A stretch of DNA of 15,531 nucleotides from a bacterium (GCA_017444045.1 JAFSXO010000369.1:1-15531); one strand, 5' to 3'. Shown: positions 1-8,331, numbered from the stretch's first letter. Numbers and translations: made by a program. Notes: generated by a model not told the origin, from the letters alone.

Positions 1-455
1 AAATAAAGCGCGCCGATTACCGCTTCCATAGCATCGGCCAGCACATTGGCCCCGTTGCGCCCGCCGGTGCTTTCCTCGCCGTGGCCCAAAAGCAAATAGC
101 TTCCCAAACCGATATCTCTTGCCTTATCTGCCAAACAGTGAGTGCTGGCTACATAGCCTTTAATCCTGGCCATGACACCTTCTGACAGATGCGGGAAATG
201 GCTATACAGATAGTCGCACACTATGCAGCCCAACACCGCATCGCCCAAAAACTCTAAGCGTTCGTTGTTGGCGGCCTTGTCATCATGCTCATTGGCAAAG
301 GATTCATGCGTAAGCGCCAGGCGCAGCAGCTGTACATCGGCAAACTTATAGGCGATCGTATCCTCCAGCTGGGACAGCTGGGAGAGAAGATCCGCAGCTG
401 AGACTGACTCCCCCGCTCTGACGTTTGCCGACGGCTCTTTTGCTAAATCGGACAT
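1..455 (-). CDS. rnc: Ribonuclease III, N-terminal part (gene runs off the left edge)
   Basis: Double-strand-specific endoribonuclease that processes rRNA precursors and structured mRNAs in the cytoplasm. The window holds the start codon and 151 codons; the rest of the catalytic domain and the dsRNA-binding domain lie outside. The signature NERLEFLGDAVL is at residues 64-75, giving the expected acidic residues E65, E68 and D72 (E. coli E38, E41, D45). The second metal-binding block, LADAMEAVIGALY at 139-151, supplies D141 and E144 (E. coli D114, E117). About 20 poorly conserved residues precede the family's usual start. The ATG lies 3 bases after the fabF stop, so translation is probably coupled. 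fabF-rnc, often preceded by acpP, is a familiar gene order in Firmicutes. All catalytic residues visible here are intact. Confidence 0.95.
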   Translation of the reverse strand, partial: MSDLAKEPSANVRAGESVSAADLLSQLSQLEDTIAYKFADVQLLRLALTHESFANEHDDKAANNERLEFLGDAVLGCIVCDYLYSHFPHLSEGVMARIKGYVASTHCLADKARDIGLGSYLLLGHGEESTGGRNGANVLADAMEAVIGALY

Positions 456-458
456 AAT

Positions 459-1733
459 CTAAGCCTCTAGCTCGGTTACAGCCCCTTCGCCCCTGTACTT
501 CTTAAATACCAGAACCGAATTGTGCCCGCCAAAGCCAAACGAATTATTAAGGGCGACCTCGATATTCATCTGACGGGCGACATTAGGAACGTAGTCCAAA
601 TCGCATTCGGGATCGGGATACTCGTAATTAATTGTGGGCGGCGCGATATTGGAGGCTACAGCCAGAACTGTTATTATCGATTCGATGGCCCCTGCCGCTC
701 CCAAAGAGTGGCCCAGCATAGACTTGCTAGATGAAATAGCCATTTTGTACGCGTGATCGCCAAAAACTTTTTTAATGGCGTTGGTCTCGGCTACGTCTCC
801 TGTAGGCGTCGAAGTGCCGTGAGCATTAATGTAATTAATACTGTCCAGACCTATGCCGGCATCCTTTAACGCGGAATTAATGGCCAGCTTTACCCCATGG
901 CCATTGGGATCCGGCGCTGTGATATGATAAGCATCGGAAGAGTATCCGCTACCCGCTAAAATCGCGTAAATACGGGCTTTTCTGGCCACGGCGTGCTCTA
1001 AGGTCTCCAGCACCAGAGCGCCTGCACCTTCGCCTATGACAAAGCCGTCGCGCTTAGCGTCAAACGGCCGCGAGGCGTGGGCAAAATCATCGTTATTGGT
1101 AGACAAAGCCCGCATTGTGGAAAAGCCTGCCAGGCAGATAGGAGTGATAGGAGCTTCGGTACCGCCAGCAATAGCGACATCGGCCCGGCCGGCCCTGATC
1201 ATATCGGCAGCTATGGCCAATGAATGGGAGCCTGTAGCGCAAGCCGAGGATACGCAATAGTTAAAACCATGAATGCCCAGATCTATAGCTACTAAACCGG
1301 CGGTCATGTTGGGAATGATGCTGCAGACAAAGAAAGGGCTGACCTTGCTCGGCCCTTTAGCGGCCAGGACTGCGCTCTGCACTTCAAAGCTACTTATACC
1401 GCCCACGCCGGTGCTCATAAGACAGCCGATCCTGCTGGTATCTTCCTCACTAATGTTTAGCGCCGCGTCGGCTACAGCCATTTTCGCAGCGGCCAGCCCA
1501 AAAACGTTATGCCGATCCAGGCGCCGCAGCTCTTTTTTGTTTACGAATTCTTCGGGATGGAAATCATCTCCGACCGAAGCGGCGAAATGAACCGCCTGAT
1601 CCTCTGTAGGTATCAGAGTAATCTTGGATATACCATTTTTACCTGCTTTGACGGCTTCCCACATACTGCGCCACCCGGTTCCCAGCGCTGAAACGAAACC
1701 CAATCCGGTTACGGCTACGGCTCTGCCTTCCAT
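459..1733 (-). CDS. fabF: 3-oxoacyl-[acyl-carrier-protein] synthase II
   Basis: Condensing enzyme of type II fatty acid synthesis: it joins malonyl-ACP to a growing acyl-ACP with loss of CO2, in the cytoplasm. It has 424 residues, close to the family's usual 410-415. The nucleophile is C165 in VSSACATGSHS, and the two histidines are H305 (NAHGTSTPTGD) and H342 (LGHSLGAAGAIE), with K337 just before. The C-terminal glycine-rich loop NNSFGFGGHN is at 396-405. This Cys-His-His triad marks FabF/FabB and not FabH, which has Cys-His-Asn. The start ATG is supported by an AGGAAGG Shine-Dalgarno at 1744-1750. rnc follows after 3 bases. No acpP lies directly upstream, unlike many acpP-fabF-rnc clusters, so fabF is the first gene of its transcript here. 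FabF versus FabB is chosen from overall similarity and context. Confidence 0.96.
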   Translation of the reverse strand: MEGRAVAVTGLGFVSALGTGWRSMWEAVKAGKNGISKITLIPTEDQAVHFAASVGDDFHPEEFVNKKELRRLDRHNVFGLAAAKMAVADAALNISEEDTSRIGCLMSTGVGGISSFEVQSAVLAAKGPSKVSPFFVCSIIPNMTAGLVAIDLGIHGFNYCVSSACATGSHSLAIAADMIRAGRADVAIAGGTEAPITPICLAGFSTMRALSTNNDDFAHASRPFDAKRDGFVIGEGAGALVLETLEHAVARKARIYAILAGSGYSSDAYHITAPDPNGHGVKLAINSALKDAGIGLDSINYINAHGTSTPTGDVAETNAIKKVFGDHAYKMAISSSKSMLGHSLGAAGAIESIITVLAVASNIAPPTINYEYPDPECDLDYVPNVARQMNIEVALNNSFGFGGHNSVLVFKKYRGEGAVTELEA

Positions 1734-1974
1734 AATGATATAACCTTCCTTACTCTCTAATAAATCTAATGCGGATACGCTTTCTTAACTAAACAGTTAA
1801 TCGATGAAAGTCTGCTATTCTACGACAGCAATAACTATCCTTTCAGCTAGCATAACAACGAGAAAAAGGTTAATAAAGCTGCTGGTGTTTCGCGGACATA
1901 TTTGCGCTGCACCAGCGACAGCAAACTAGGATAGCAATACAGGAACAGACTGCATTATTTAGAACAGAGAGAAT
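1734..1974. promoter_or_regulatory. Divergent promoter region between fabF and the secreted-protein operon
   Basis: This 241-base gap separates two genes transcribed away from each other, so it should carry promoters for both. No convincing -35/-10 pair stands out on either strand. Two dyads are visible: the inverted repeat at 1785-1800, listed separately, and 7-bp arms GCTGGTG (1881-1887) and CACCAGC (1910-1916), with a possible inner CGC/GCG pairing. The second would form a hairpin in the leader of the plus-strand gene. Its Shine-Dalgarno is weak (AGAGAG just before the ATG at 1975). No open frame of gene-like quality was seen in the gap. Confidence 0.55.
1785..1800. promoter_or_regulatory. 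Inverted repeat, possible operator upstream of fabF
   Basis: TTAACT-AAAC-AGTTAA is a perfect 6-bp inverted repeat with a 4-base spacer, 52-67 bases before the fabF start codon. Position and symmetry suit binding of a dimeric regulator, for example of the TetR or MarR type that often controls fatty acid genes. It does not match the FapR or FabT consensus as I remember them. It is also AT-rich enough to arise by chance. An 11-base stretch of it (CTTAACTAAAC, 1784-1794) recurs inverted at 15465-15475. Confidence 0.3.
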
Positions 1975-3006
1975 ATGAAGAAGTATGCAATTTCCGCTAA
2001 AGCGTTTATCGTATTGCTGTTCGCTGTGCTGGCTATGGAAGCTTTAAGCTCCTGCCCCGCCTGTGCAGCCGTACCCGAAGGCTTCAAGGTCACCCCCAAG
2101 CCAAGCCAAGTACTCGCCAATGAAAAGCCTGTCATAAAGGTTCGCTATCCCAAAGACTTGGATCTGGACTTTTCCTTGGTGCGGCTGTGGGTTAACGATG
2201 CCGAGGTGTCCGGCAACTGTCTGCGCATGCCGCGCTACATCAGCTACCAGCCCTTTGTTGATATGCCCGGCGGCACGACCAAGGTGCGCTTCGAGGGCAA
2301 AAAAGCCGGCGACAGCAAAGGTGTCATAAGCTTTGAATGGAGCTTTGAGCTGCAGGCGCCGGAAATGATTAAGTCGGTAACCTGCAACGCAAACCACGAT
2401 ATGGGCTATATGGAAGAGATCGTCGTACAGGCCGAAAGCGTCCCAGGTGCTATAGCCTGGTTCTCAATCGAAGATATCGCCGACGAGATCAGCATGGACG
2501 AAGGCGTACCCGGCAACTACGAGGGCCGCTATCAGATCAAGCTGAGCGACAATAAGCTCAAGGCTCACATCACGGTGCACGTAAAAGCAGGCGGGCGCCA
2601 GTATAACAAAACGCTCGAGAATACAATTTCCATAATGGGCAGCATGTTCAGCATTATTATTTACGAGCCACAGCAGGATGCGATAGTGCCGCTGAGCTTC
2701 AAAATAAAAGGGCACACCCGCCCCAAATCCATTATTTATATGCAGCCTAAAATCGGTATGAGCGACGGTATGAACACCCAGTACACCGATCGCAATCAGG
2801 CCAGTTTAGGCTCCATCCCCGTTTATGCCGATGAAAACGGTGATTTTGTGTTAGAATACGGCTTCCCCATTCTTCTGCCCAACATGCAGGCGCTGCTGAT
2901 GTTCTCCGCCATAGACCCCGAAGGCAACAAATCGATTCCCAAGCAGCTTTGGGTGAAATTCAAGCAGTCGGAAAGCAAACGGCAGGAAACTAAAAGCAAA
3001 AGATAA
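1975..3006 (+). CDS. Secreted or lipid-anchored protein with three Ig-like (beta-sandwich) modules
   Basis: Exported protein of 343 residues and unknown function. The N-terminus is a signal peptide: KK, then a hydrophobic stretch at about 10-24. It ends in either a lipobox-like LSSC (24-27, lipoprotein cleavage before C27) or an ACA site near 29-31; the sequence alone does not decide. Three modules follow. Module A (about 51-126) contains KVRY, SLVRLW and EWSFEL. Module B (about 131-220) carries a VPGNYEGRY block. Module C (about 224-329) has an ENGDFVLEY strand. The same three modules occur in the next gene in the order B-A-C. The tail (330-343) is rich in Lys, Arg, Ser and Glu. The stop overlaps the next start by one base (TAATG), so the two are probably translated together and may act together at the cell envelope. 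I recognise no enzyme motif. Confidence 0.8.
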   Translation: MKKYAISAKAFIVLLFAVLAMEALSSCPACAAVPEGFKVTPKPSQVLANEKPVIKVRYPKDLDLDFSLVRLWVNDAEVSGNCLRMPRYISYQPFVDMPGGTTKVRFEGKKAGDSKGVISFEWSFELQAPEMIKSVTCNANHDMGYMEEIVVQAESVPGAIAWFSIEDIADEISMDEGVPGNYEGRYQIKLSDNKLKAHITVHVKAGGRQYNKTLENTISIMGSMFSIIIYEPQQDAIVPLSFKIKGHTRPKSIIYMQPKIGMSDGMNTQYTDRNQASLGSIPVYADENGDFVLEYGFPILLPNMQALLMFSAIDPEGNKSIPKQLWVKFKQSESKRQETKSKR

Positions 3007-4418
3007 TGATAGCTTTGTTGCGACTTAAAAATAAACCACTTATCAGTATTTTACTAATCTCGGCAGCGTTTTTGGCTTTGCTGACAAACAGCGCGTTTGC
3101 CGACGACTACTACTCCGACGACAACGTACAATTGGTGGTAAACGACCACGTCATTCCCAGCAGTGGCACTATCATCAACGGATGCACCATGGTGCCGCTC
3201 CGAGCCATCGTCGAGGCCATGGGCGGGCAGATCCGCACCGACAAAGCAGCGACAAGCATTGCCGCGACCATCGGCCAATCCCAGGCGGAATTCAGACTCG
3301 GCCAGCGCGAGGTCTGTATAGACGGCCGCCGCGTGCTTATGAGCCAAGCCACCACAAGGCTGCAGGGCATCACCTGTATCCCGCTGCGCTTTTTTGCCGA
3401 CAGCTGGGGAGCGCGCCTGGACTGGTCCAACGAGCCTAAAGCTGTTTATATTTATAGCAGCGAATTCCGATACAGCCAGAAGCCTTCAGCCGACGGAGCT
3501 ATCAAAGCGGTATTTGTCAGCCCCAGCCGGGCGCTGGTAAGCGGCGATGTTATGCACATTATCGTCATGGGCTCTCCCGCATCACGGGTTACCGTAGACA
3601 TCGAAGGAGTGCGCAGCGATATACCTGCCTACGAGGATCGCCCCGGCCGTTATTTAGCGGAATTGCCCATCGATGACACTATGCATACTGACAGCGGCAC
3701 CATAACCGCCAAGCTCGAGGCCAACGGGCAGCAGCAAAAGCGCATTGCCAACGACAGGGCCACTATTAATATAGGAACCCACGCGCATACCGATGACCAC
3801 ACCGTGAGCTATTCCCCCGGCAGCAACTCGATTATCGATACCAAGCGGCCCAACATTACGGTGCGCTACAGCGGCTGCCCGCTTCAGCGCGACAGCATAC
3901 ATCTTTGGTTTGACGAGCAGGAATACACGCATCAGCTGGCATTCCGCCCCGGCTTTGCCATCTGGCGGCCATCCGCCGATCTGCCCTACGGCAAACACCA
4001 TGTCAGATTCACCGCCATCGACAGCCTGGGCAATCCTCTGAGCTGCGAATGGTATTTCGTCGTCTCGCTTGCGCACGCGGTCATAAGCGACAGCGAAGAG
4101 CTTCCCCGCACCCTGCTAAACGTATTCTCCCCCCGCTTCGGCGACTCAGTAGGCGAAATATTTTCCGTGGTGGGAAGAGCTACGGCCAATTCGAATGTCA
4201 CCATTACGATTAGCGAGCTAGAAGGCCACGAGCGCGGCATCAGAAGCCACAGAGGCTTCAGCATAACCCGCACCGTGCAGGCAGATCTGGCCGGGCGCTT
4301 CGAGGCAGAGTTTGATTTGAGCACAGTCCGCGCCGGCCACCGTCTGAGAATCGTAGCCGAAGCCGAAAACAATACCATCACCAGCAAACCTCATTTTCTT
4401 GAAGTGGTGCGCCGCTAA
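3006..4418 (+). CDS. Secreted stalk-domain protein (copper amine oxidase N-terminal-like domain) with Ig-like modules
   Basis: Exported protein of 470 residues. The signal peptide is 1-32, with an AFA-DD cleavage site. Residues about 41-150 form a copper-amine-oxidase N-terminal domain ('stalk' domain, PF07833 type): VQLVVNDHVI, MVPLRAIVEAMGG, then IPLRFFADSWGARLDW. In Firmicutes this domain is common in cell-surface proteins and has no amine oxidase activity; no catalytic amine oxidase domain follows. Module B (165-256) has a PGRYLAEL block. Module A (280-353) has NITVRY, SIHLWF and CEWYFVV. Module C (371-468) has DLAGRFEAEF. All three resemble modules of the preceding gene. The start codon overlaps the upstream stop, so the pair is translationally coupled. 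A structural or envelope-binding role is likely, but the ligand is unknown. Confidence 0.85.
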   Translation: MIALLRLKNKPLISILLISAAFLALLTNSAFADDYYSDDNVQLVVNDHVIPSSGTIINGCTMVPLRAIVEAMGGQIRTDKAATSIAATIGQSQAEFRLGQREVCIDGRRVLMSQATTRLQGITCIPLRFFADSWGARLDWSNEPKAVYIYSSEFRYSQKPSADGAIKAVFVSPSRALVSGDVMHIIVMGSPASRVTVDIEGVRSDIPAYEDRPGRYLAELPIDDTMHTDSGTITAKLEANGQQQKRIANDRATINIGTHAHTDDHTVSYSPGSNSIIDTKRPNITVRYSGCPLQRDSIHLWFDEQEYTHQLAFRPGFAIWRPSADLPYGKHHVRFTAIDSLGNPLSCEWYFVVSLAHAVISDSEELPRTLLNVFSPRFGDSVGEIFSVVGRATANSNVTITISELEGHERGIRSHRGFSITRTVQADLAGRFEAEFDLSTVRAGHRLRIVAEAENNTITSKPHFLEVVRR

Positions 4419-4444
4419 GCATCAGCCGGAAAGAAGACAGGGCC

Positions 4445-6505
4445 ATGAATTTTTGCAAAATCGCTTTCTGTATAGCGGCTGCGGCCAGCTTATGCGCAAC
4501 GGCGGGGCCGGCATGTGCCGACAAAGGCATGTTCCTGCTCAACGACCCGCCTCAGAGGCTGATTGCTGAGCGGTACGGAGTAAATCTCGACGACGCCTGG
4601 ATGCGCCACGCCATGCTGGCCGCGGTTCGCTTTAACAACGGCGGTTCCGGAGGCTTTGTCTCAGAAAACGGCTTGGTGATCACCAACCATCACATAGCCG
4701 ACGAGGTGCTGGCACAGCTTAGCACGGCCCAGAACGATTACCTAACCCAGGGATTTCTGGCGGCCTCGCCCGCTGAGGAACGCCCCGCTCCCAATCTAGA
4801 GCTCAACTGCCTGCAGTCCATTGAAGATGTGACAGACAAAATCAAAGGCGCGGTCAAGCCCTATATGGATGCCGCCCAGGCCGCCAAAGCGCGCTCCGAG
4901 AAGATGGCCCAGCTGGAAAAGGAATCGCTGGACGCCACGGGACTGCGCTCCGATGTGGTTACCCTGTATCAGGGCGGCCTATACCATCTGTACCGCTATA
5001 AAAAGTATACCGATGTGCGCCTGGTGTGGGCACCAGAGCAGGCAGTGGCTTCCTTTGGCGGAGACGTCGACAACTTTTCCTACCCGCGCAGCAGCTTAGA
5101 TGCCGCTCTCTTCAGAGTGTACGAAAACGGCCGCCCTGTTCGCCCCCAGCATTATTTCCGCTTAGCCAGCCAGGCCGCCCAGCCCGGCGACGCCGTCTTT
5201 GTGATCGGCACTCCGGGCAGCACCAACCGCCTGCAGACAGCAGCGTGGCTGGAGCATCACCGCAATTTCACTCTGCCCTACAGGCTGGCCAGAGTCCGCA
5301 ATATGGAAGCGGCCTTGCGTCAGTTTGCCGAGCGAGGCAGCGACGAAGCCAGGCGCGCAGCCAGCTACATAAGCTCCCAGGCCAACTCGCGCAAGGCGTA
5401 TACCGGCATGTTCCAGGGCCTGCTCAGCAGCGACATAGTAAGACGCCATTGGCGTACTGATCAGGAGCTAGCTCTCAAGTCTGCATGCCCGCAAGCTTGG
5501 GAGCGCATTGCCAGCTCCCTGCACGGCTCCGAAAGACTGGAAGAGGAATACAGCCTACTCGAAGGCCGAGACGCCTACCCCAGCCCGCTGTTTTCCGCAG
5601 CACGCCATATCGTACGCCTGGCCCAGGAGCTGCCCAAGCCCAGCGAAAAGCGCCTGCGCGAATACCGCGATTCCAACCTGGAATCGCTGCGCCAGGATCT
5701 GTTCTCAGCCGAACCTGTATACGCAGATCTAGAGCAGGCCCGGCTGACTGCGAGCTTTTCCTTCCTAGCCGAGCGCTTAGGCAGCACCCACGCCGACACA
5801 GCCTTAGTCCTGAACGGTAAAACCCCGGGCGAGCGGGCCAAAGAGCTGGTACAGGGCACGCGTCTGGCCGACCCAGAGCAGCGCCGCAGGCTGGCAAAAA
5901 TGTCCCTGGAGGAGCTGCGCGGATGCGGCGACACTATGATAAGCCTGGCGCTGGCCGTCGATGAAAAAGCGCGCTCACTGCGCGACGAATACGACCGCTG
6001 CGTGCGCTCGCCCCTATCCGAAGCATACGGCCTCATCGCCCAGGAGCGCTTCCGCATATACGGGCAAAGCGAGCCTCCCGATGCCACCTCTACTCTGCGC
6101 CTTTCCTTTGGGCAGGTAAAAGGCTACGAAGCAGAAGGGAAAAGCGTGCCATACTGCACCACCTTTGCCGATCTTTACCGCAAGAGCAGAGAGGCCCATG
6201 ATCTTCCCCCTTACGCGCTGCCGGCTACCTGGCAGAAGGCCGAGCCGAGCTTAGATAAGGGAACCCAGTTCAACTTTGTATCTACAGCAGACACGATCGG
6301 CGGCAATTCGGGAAGCCCGGTGCTTAACAGCTCCGGAGAGATGGTCGGCGTCAATTTTGACCGCAATCAGTACGGCATGGTGCGCAATTACGTTTACGAT
6401 GAGGTTCAGGCACGCCATATAGCGGTAAGCAGCGATGCGCTTATCGCCGCGCTCCGCGAGGTTTACCATGCAGGTGCTTTAGCAGATGAGCTAACAGCGC
6501 GATAG
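4445..6505 (+). CDS. S46-family dipeptidyl peptidase, DPP11-like (predicted Asp/Glu specificity)
   Basis: Exopeptidase that removes dipeptides from peptide N-termini, usually in the periplasm. It has 686 residues, near the family's usual 700-720. Residues 1-25 are a signal peptide (ACA-DK). The chymotrypsin-like triad is visible: H83 in GLVITNHHIADE, D219 in RSSLDAALFRVY and S622 in GGNSGSPV. The helical domain typical of S46 fills the middle (about 270-560). The residue 18 positions after the catalytic Ser is R640 (NFDRN). In Porphyromonas DPP11 an Arg at this position selects Asp/Glu at P1, while DPP7 and DAP BII have Gly. One oddity is that the residue after the catalytic His is Ile, where I recall Cys (NHHC) in most S46 enzymes. 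It sits 26 bases after the stalk gene and 4 before aroE. A role in peptide feeding is plausible. Confidence 0.93.
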   Translation: MNFCKIAFCIAAAASLCATAGPACADKGMFLLNDPPQRLIAERYGVNLDDAWMRHAMLAAVRFNNGGSGGFVSENGLVITNHHIADEVLAQLSTAQNDYLTQGFLAASPAEERPAPNLELNCLQSIEDVTDKIKGAVKPYMDAAQAAKARSEKMAQLEKESLDATGLRSDVVTLYQGGLYHLYRYKKYTDVRLVWAPEQAVASFGGDVDNFSYPRSSLDAALFRVYENGRPVRPQHYFRLASQAAQPGDAVFVIGTPGSTNRLQTAAWLEHHRNFTLPYRLARVRNMEAALRQFAERGSDEARRAASYISSQANSRKAYTGMFQGLLSSDIVRRHWRTDQELALKSACPQAWERIASSLHGSERLEEEYSLLEGRDAYPSPLFSAARHIVRLAQELPKPSEKRLREYRDSNLESLRQDLFSAEPVYADLEQARLTASFSFLAERLGSTHADTALVLNGKTPGERAKELVQGTRLADPEQRRRLAKMSLEELRGCGDTMISLALAVDEKARSLRDEYDRCVRSPLSEAYGLIAQERFRIYGQSEPPDATSTLRLSFGQVKGYEAEGKSVPYCTTFADLYRKSREAHDLPPYALPATWQKAEPSLDKGTQFNFVSTADTIGGNSGSPVLNSSGEMVGVNFDRNQYGMVRNYVYDEVQARHIAVSSDALIAALREVYHAGALADELTAR

Positions 6506-6509
6506 AGCC

Positions 6510-7346
6510 ATGCAGAGTCAGAGTCCGCGCAACGACAATACGGTATGGGTAATAGGATCCGATGTGTCCGCCTCGCTGTCTCCCGAGCTGCACAACGAAA
6601 TGTACCGCCGCTTACGGCTTCCCTGGCATTACTCGTGCTGCAGCATAGCCCAGGAGCGCGTACCCGAGATGCTTCACGCCCTCTGGCGGCGCGGCGCAAT
6701 AGGCTGCAACGTCACCGTCCCCTACAAGGAATTGGTATTCAGCTGCCTCAGTTCCGGCGATGCCAGCCAGATGCGCTTAGAGCTCGACCCCGCCGCCAGA
6801 CGCTTGGGTTCCGTGAACACGGTCGCCGTACATCCCGAAGGCCTGAAGGGCTACAGCACCGACGGAGCCGGCTGGTGGCAGGCACTGTCCCGTGACTTCA
6901 GCCTGGAAAGCCTGAAAGGGCGCACAGCAGTGCTCCTGGGCGCAGGCGGCGCCGCGCGCGCTCTGCTCGACACCATCCTGCAGCACGAGGCCGAGCAGGT
7001 ACTGATAGTCAACCGCACCGCCAAGCGCGCGGAAAAAATGATCGCCGACCTGGATGAAGGGCACCGCTGCCATTACGCCGGACCGCGCTGGCAGGGCCGT
7101 CTCCCCCGCGGGTCTCTTCTGGTGCAGGCAACACCCTGCCGCTCAGCGGAGAGTCTCTCGGGAATATGGTCCTGGGAGGGTTGCCCCGATAGCCTTCTGG
7201 TCAGCGATATTCTGTACGGTTCCCCCAGCGCTTTAGTGCTTCAAGCCCAAGAGCGCGGCCTGCCTGTTCAGGACGGTCTGGGCATGCTGTGCTGGCAGGC
7301 TGTGCTGGCCGTGGACATCTGGCGCCGCACGGCACTTTTACAATAA
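6510..7346 (+). CDS. aroE: Shikimate dehydrogenase
   Basis: Reduces 3-dehydroshikimate to shikimate with NADPH in the pathway to aromatic amino acids; cytoplasmic. It has 278 residues, the usual length. The shikimate-binding serines are S22 and S24 in ASLSPELHN, the catalytic Lys is K73 (NVTVPYKE), N103 lies in SVNTV, the catalytic Asp is D118 (GYSTDGAG) and the terminal Gln is Q263 (GLGMLCWQA). The NADP-binding loop is GAGGAAR at 144-150, followed by NRT at 168-170. Some usually conserved positions differ: the His of the HSxSP motif is Ala21, NTDG is STDG, and the Pro in the Y-x-P block is replaced (YGSPSA). All direct catalytic residues are present, so activity is likely. The ATG follows the peptidase stop by 4 bases with no strong Shine-Dalgarno, which suggests coupling. 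Confidence 0.9.
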   Translation: MQSQSPRNDNTVWVIGSDVSASLSPELHNEMYRRLRLPWHYSCCSIAQERVPEMLHALWRRGAIGCNVTVPYKELVFSCLSSGDASQMRLELDPAARRLGSVNTVAVHPEGLKGYSTDGAGWWQALSRDFSLESLKGRTAVLLGAGGAARALLDTILQHEAEQVLIVNRTAKRAEKMIADLDEGHRCHYAGPRWQGRLPRGSLLVQATPCRSAESLSGIWSWEGCPDSLLVSDILYGSPSALVLQAQERGLPVQDGLGMLCWQAVLAVDIWRRTALLQ

Positions 7347-7380
7347 CCGCAGCATCTGACGCTTACGGGAGATATTTTCC

Positions 7381-8331
7381 ATGGGAATGCTGGCCAACCG
7401 CCTGCTCAAAAACAAAAAAAAGCTAGCCAAATGGGCGGCAAAACAGGGCATAGAATGTTACCGCATATATCAGCAGGATATTCCCGAATACCCGCTGATC
7501 GTAGATTTATACGGAGACTGCGCCGTCGTCTGGGCCAACCGCCGCAAGCGCGACGAAACAGACGCTGAAGTGCAGGCATTCCTCGGTGAGGTGCGCAGCG
7601 AGATAACCACAGCCTTGGATCTCGCCCCTGGGAAGCTGTTTCTCAAGCAGCGCCACCCCGGGGGGCAGTACCGCCGCCAGGACGAGGAGCCGCATTGGCT
7701 GACGGTACGCGAAGGCGGTCTGCTATTTAAGGTCAACCTTTCCAACTACCACGACACCGGACTTTTTCTCGATCACCGCCCTACACGCCGCTACGTGCGC
7801 GAGCGCGCCCAGGACCGCAGGGTGCTAAACCTTTTCTGCTATACGGGAAGCTTCACGGTTTACGCGGCCGCTGCAGGTGCCAAAAGCACTACCTCGGTAG
7901 ATCTTTCAAAGCGCTATTTAGACTGGCTGGACGACAATCTCACCCTCAACCGATTCAGCGGAGAGCATTATTTGGTGCAGGCCGATGTGCGGCTCTGGCT
8001 GGAAAGAGCCGCCGAGCGCGGGCTAAGCTACGACATAATTATCTGCGACCCGCCTACATTCAGCAATTCCAAACGCACCGAAGAGCTGTTTGACGTGGTG
8101 CGAGACCATAGCGAGCTGCTGAATGCCGCGCTGTTCCTGCTGCGCCCGGGCGGGTTCATGATATTCAGCACCAATAAGCGAGGCTTTGCGCTGGACAGCG
8201 ATATCGCCAGGCGCTGGAAGTGCCTAGACATAACCGCGGCGACTACAGACCCCGACTTCGCGGGCCGCGTGCATCATCAGGCTTGGCTTATATCCGCCAA
8301 CCGTATTTCCGGAAAGGCCAACGTCGACTAG
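7381..8331 (+). CDS. rlmK: Stand-alone 23S rRNA (guanine-N7) methyltransferase, RlmK type
   Basis: SAM-dependent rRNA methyltransferase matching the C-terminal half (RlmK) of E. coli RlmKL, which makes m7G2069 in 23S rRNA. Similarity runs the full length of its 316 residues: NRLLKNKKKLAKWAAKQGIE at the start, DTGLFLDHRPTRR in the middle, the SAM motif I NLFCYTGSFTVYAA with GAKSTTSVDLS, the catalytic motif CDPPTFSNSKR and STNKRGF near the end. The N-terminal THUMP/RlmL half that makes m2G2445 in E. coli is absent, so this is a single-activity enzyme. The start ATG has a GGGAG Shine-Dalgarno at 7367-7371. It is the last gene of the plus-strand run begun at 1975, lying 34 bases after aroE. The family assignment is firm from aligned blocks; the exact target base is inferred. 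Confidence 0.85.
   Translation: MGMLANRLLKNKKKLAKWAAKQGIECYRIYQQDIPEYPLIVDLYGDCAVVWANRRKRDETDAEVQAFLGEVRSEITTALDLAPGKLFLKQRHPGGQYRRQDEEPHWLTVREGGLLFKVNLSNYHDTGLFLDHRPTRRYVRERAQDRRVLNLFCYTGSFTVYAAAAGAKSTTSVDLSKRYLDWLDDNLTLNRFSGEHYLVQADVRLWLERAAERGLSYDIIICDPPTFSNSKRTEELFDVVRDHSELLNAALFLLRPGGFMIFSTNKRGFALDSDIARRWKCLDITAATTDPDFAGRVHHQAWLISANRISGKANVD

Noticed and set aside
3006..4418. Copper amine oxidase enzyme
   Set aside because: Only the N-terminal stalk-type domain is present. No catalytic domain or topaquinone motif (NYD/E) follows.
5162..6087. Minus-strand open frames opposite the S46 peptidase gene
   Set aside because: They are Arg/Ala/Gly-rich antisense frames in a GC-rich gene with no motif. 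The plus-strand gene has a full catalytic triad.
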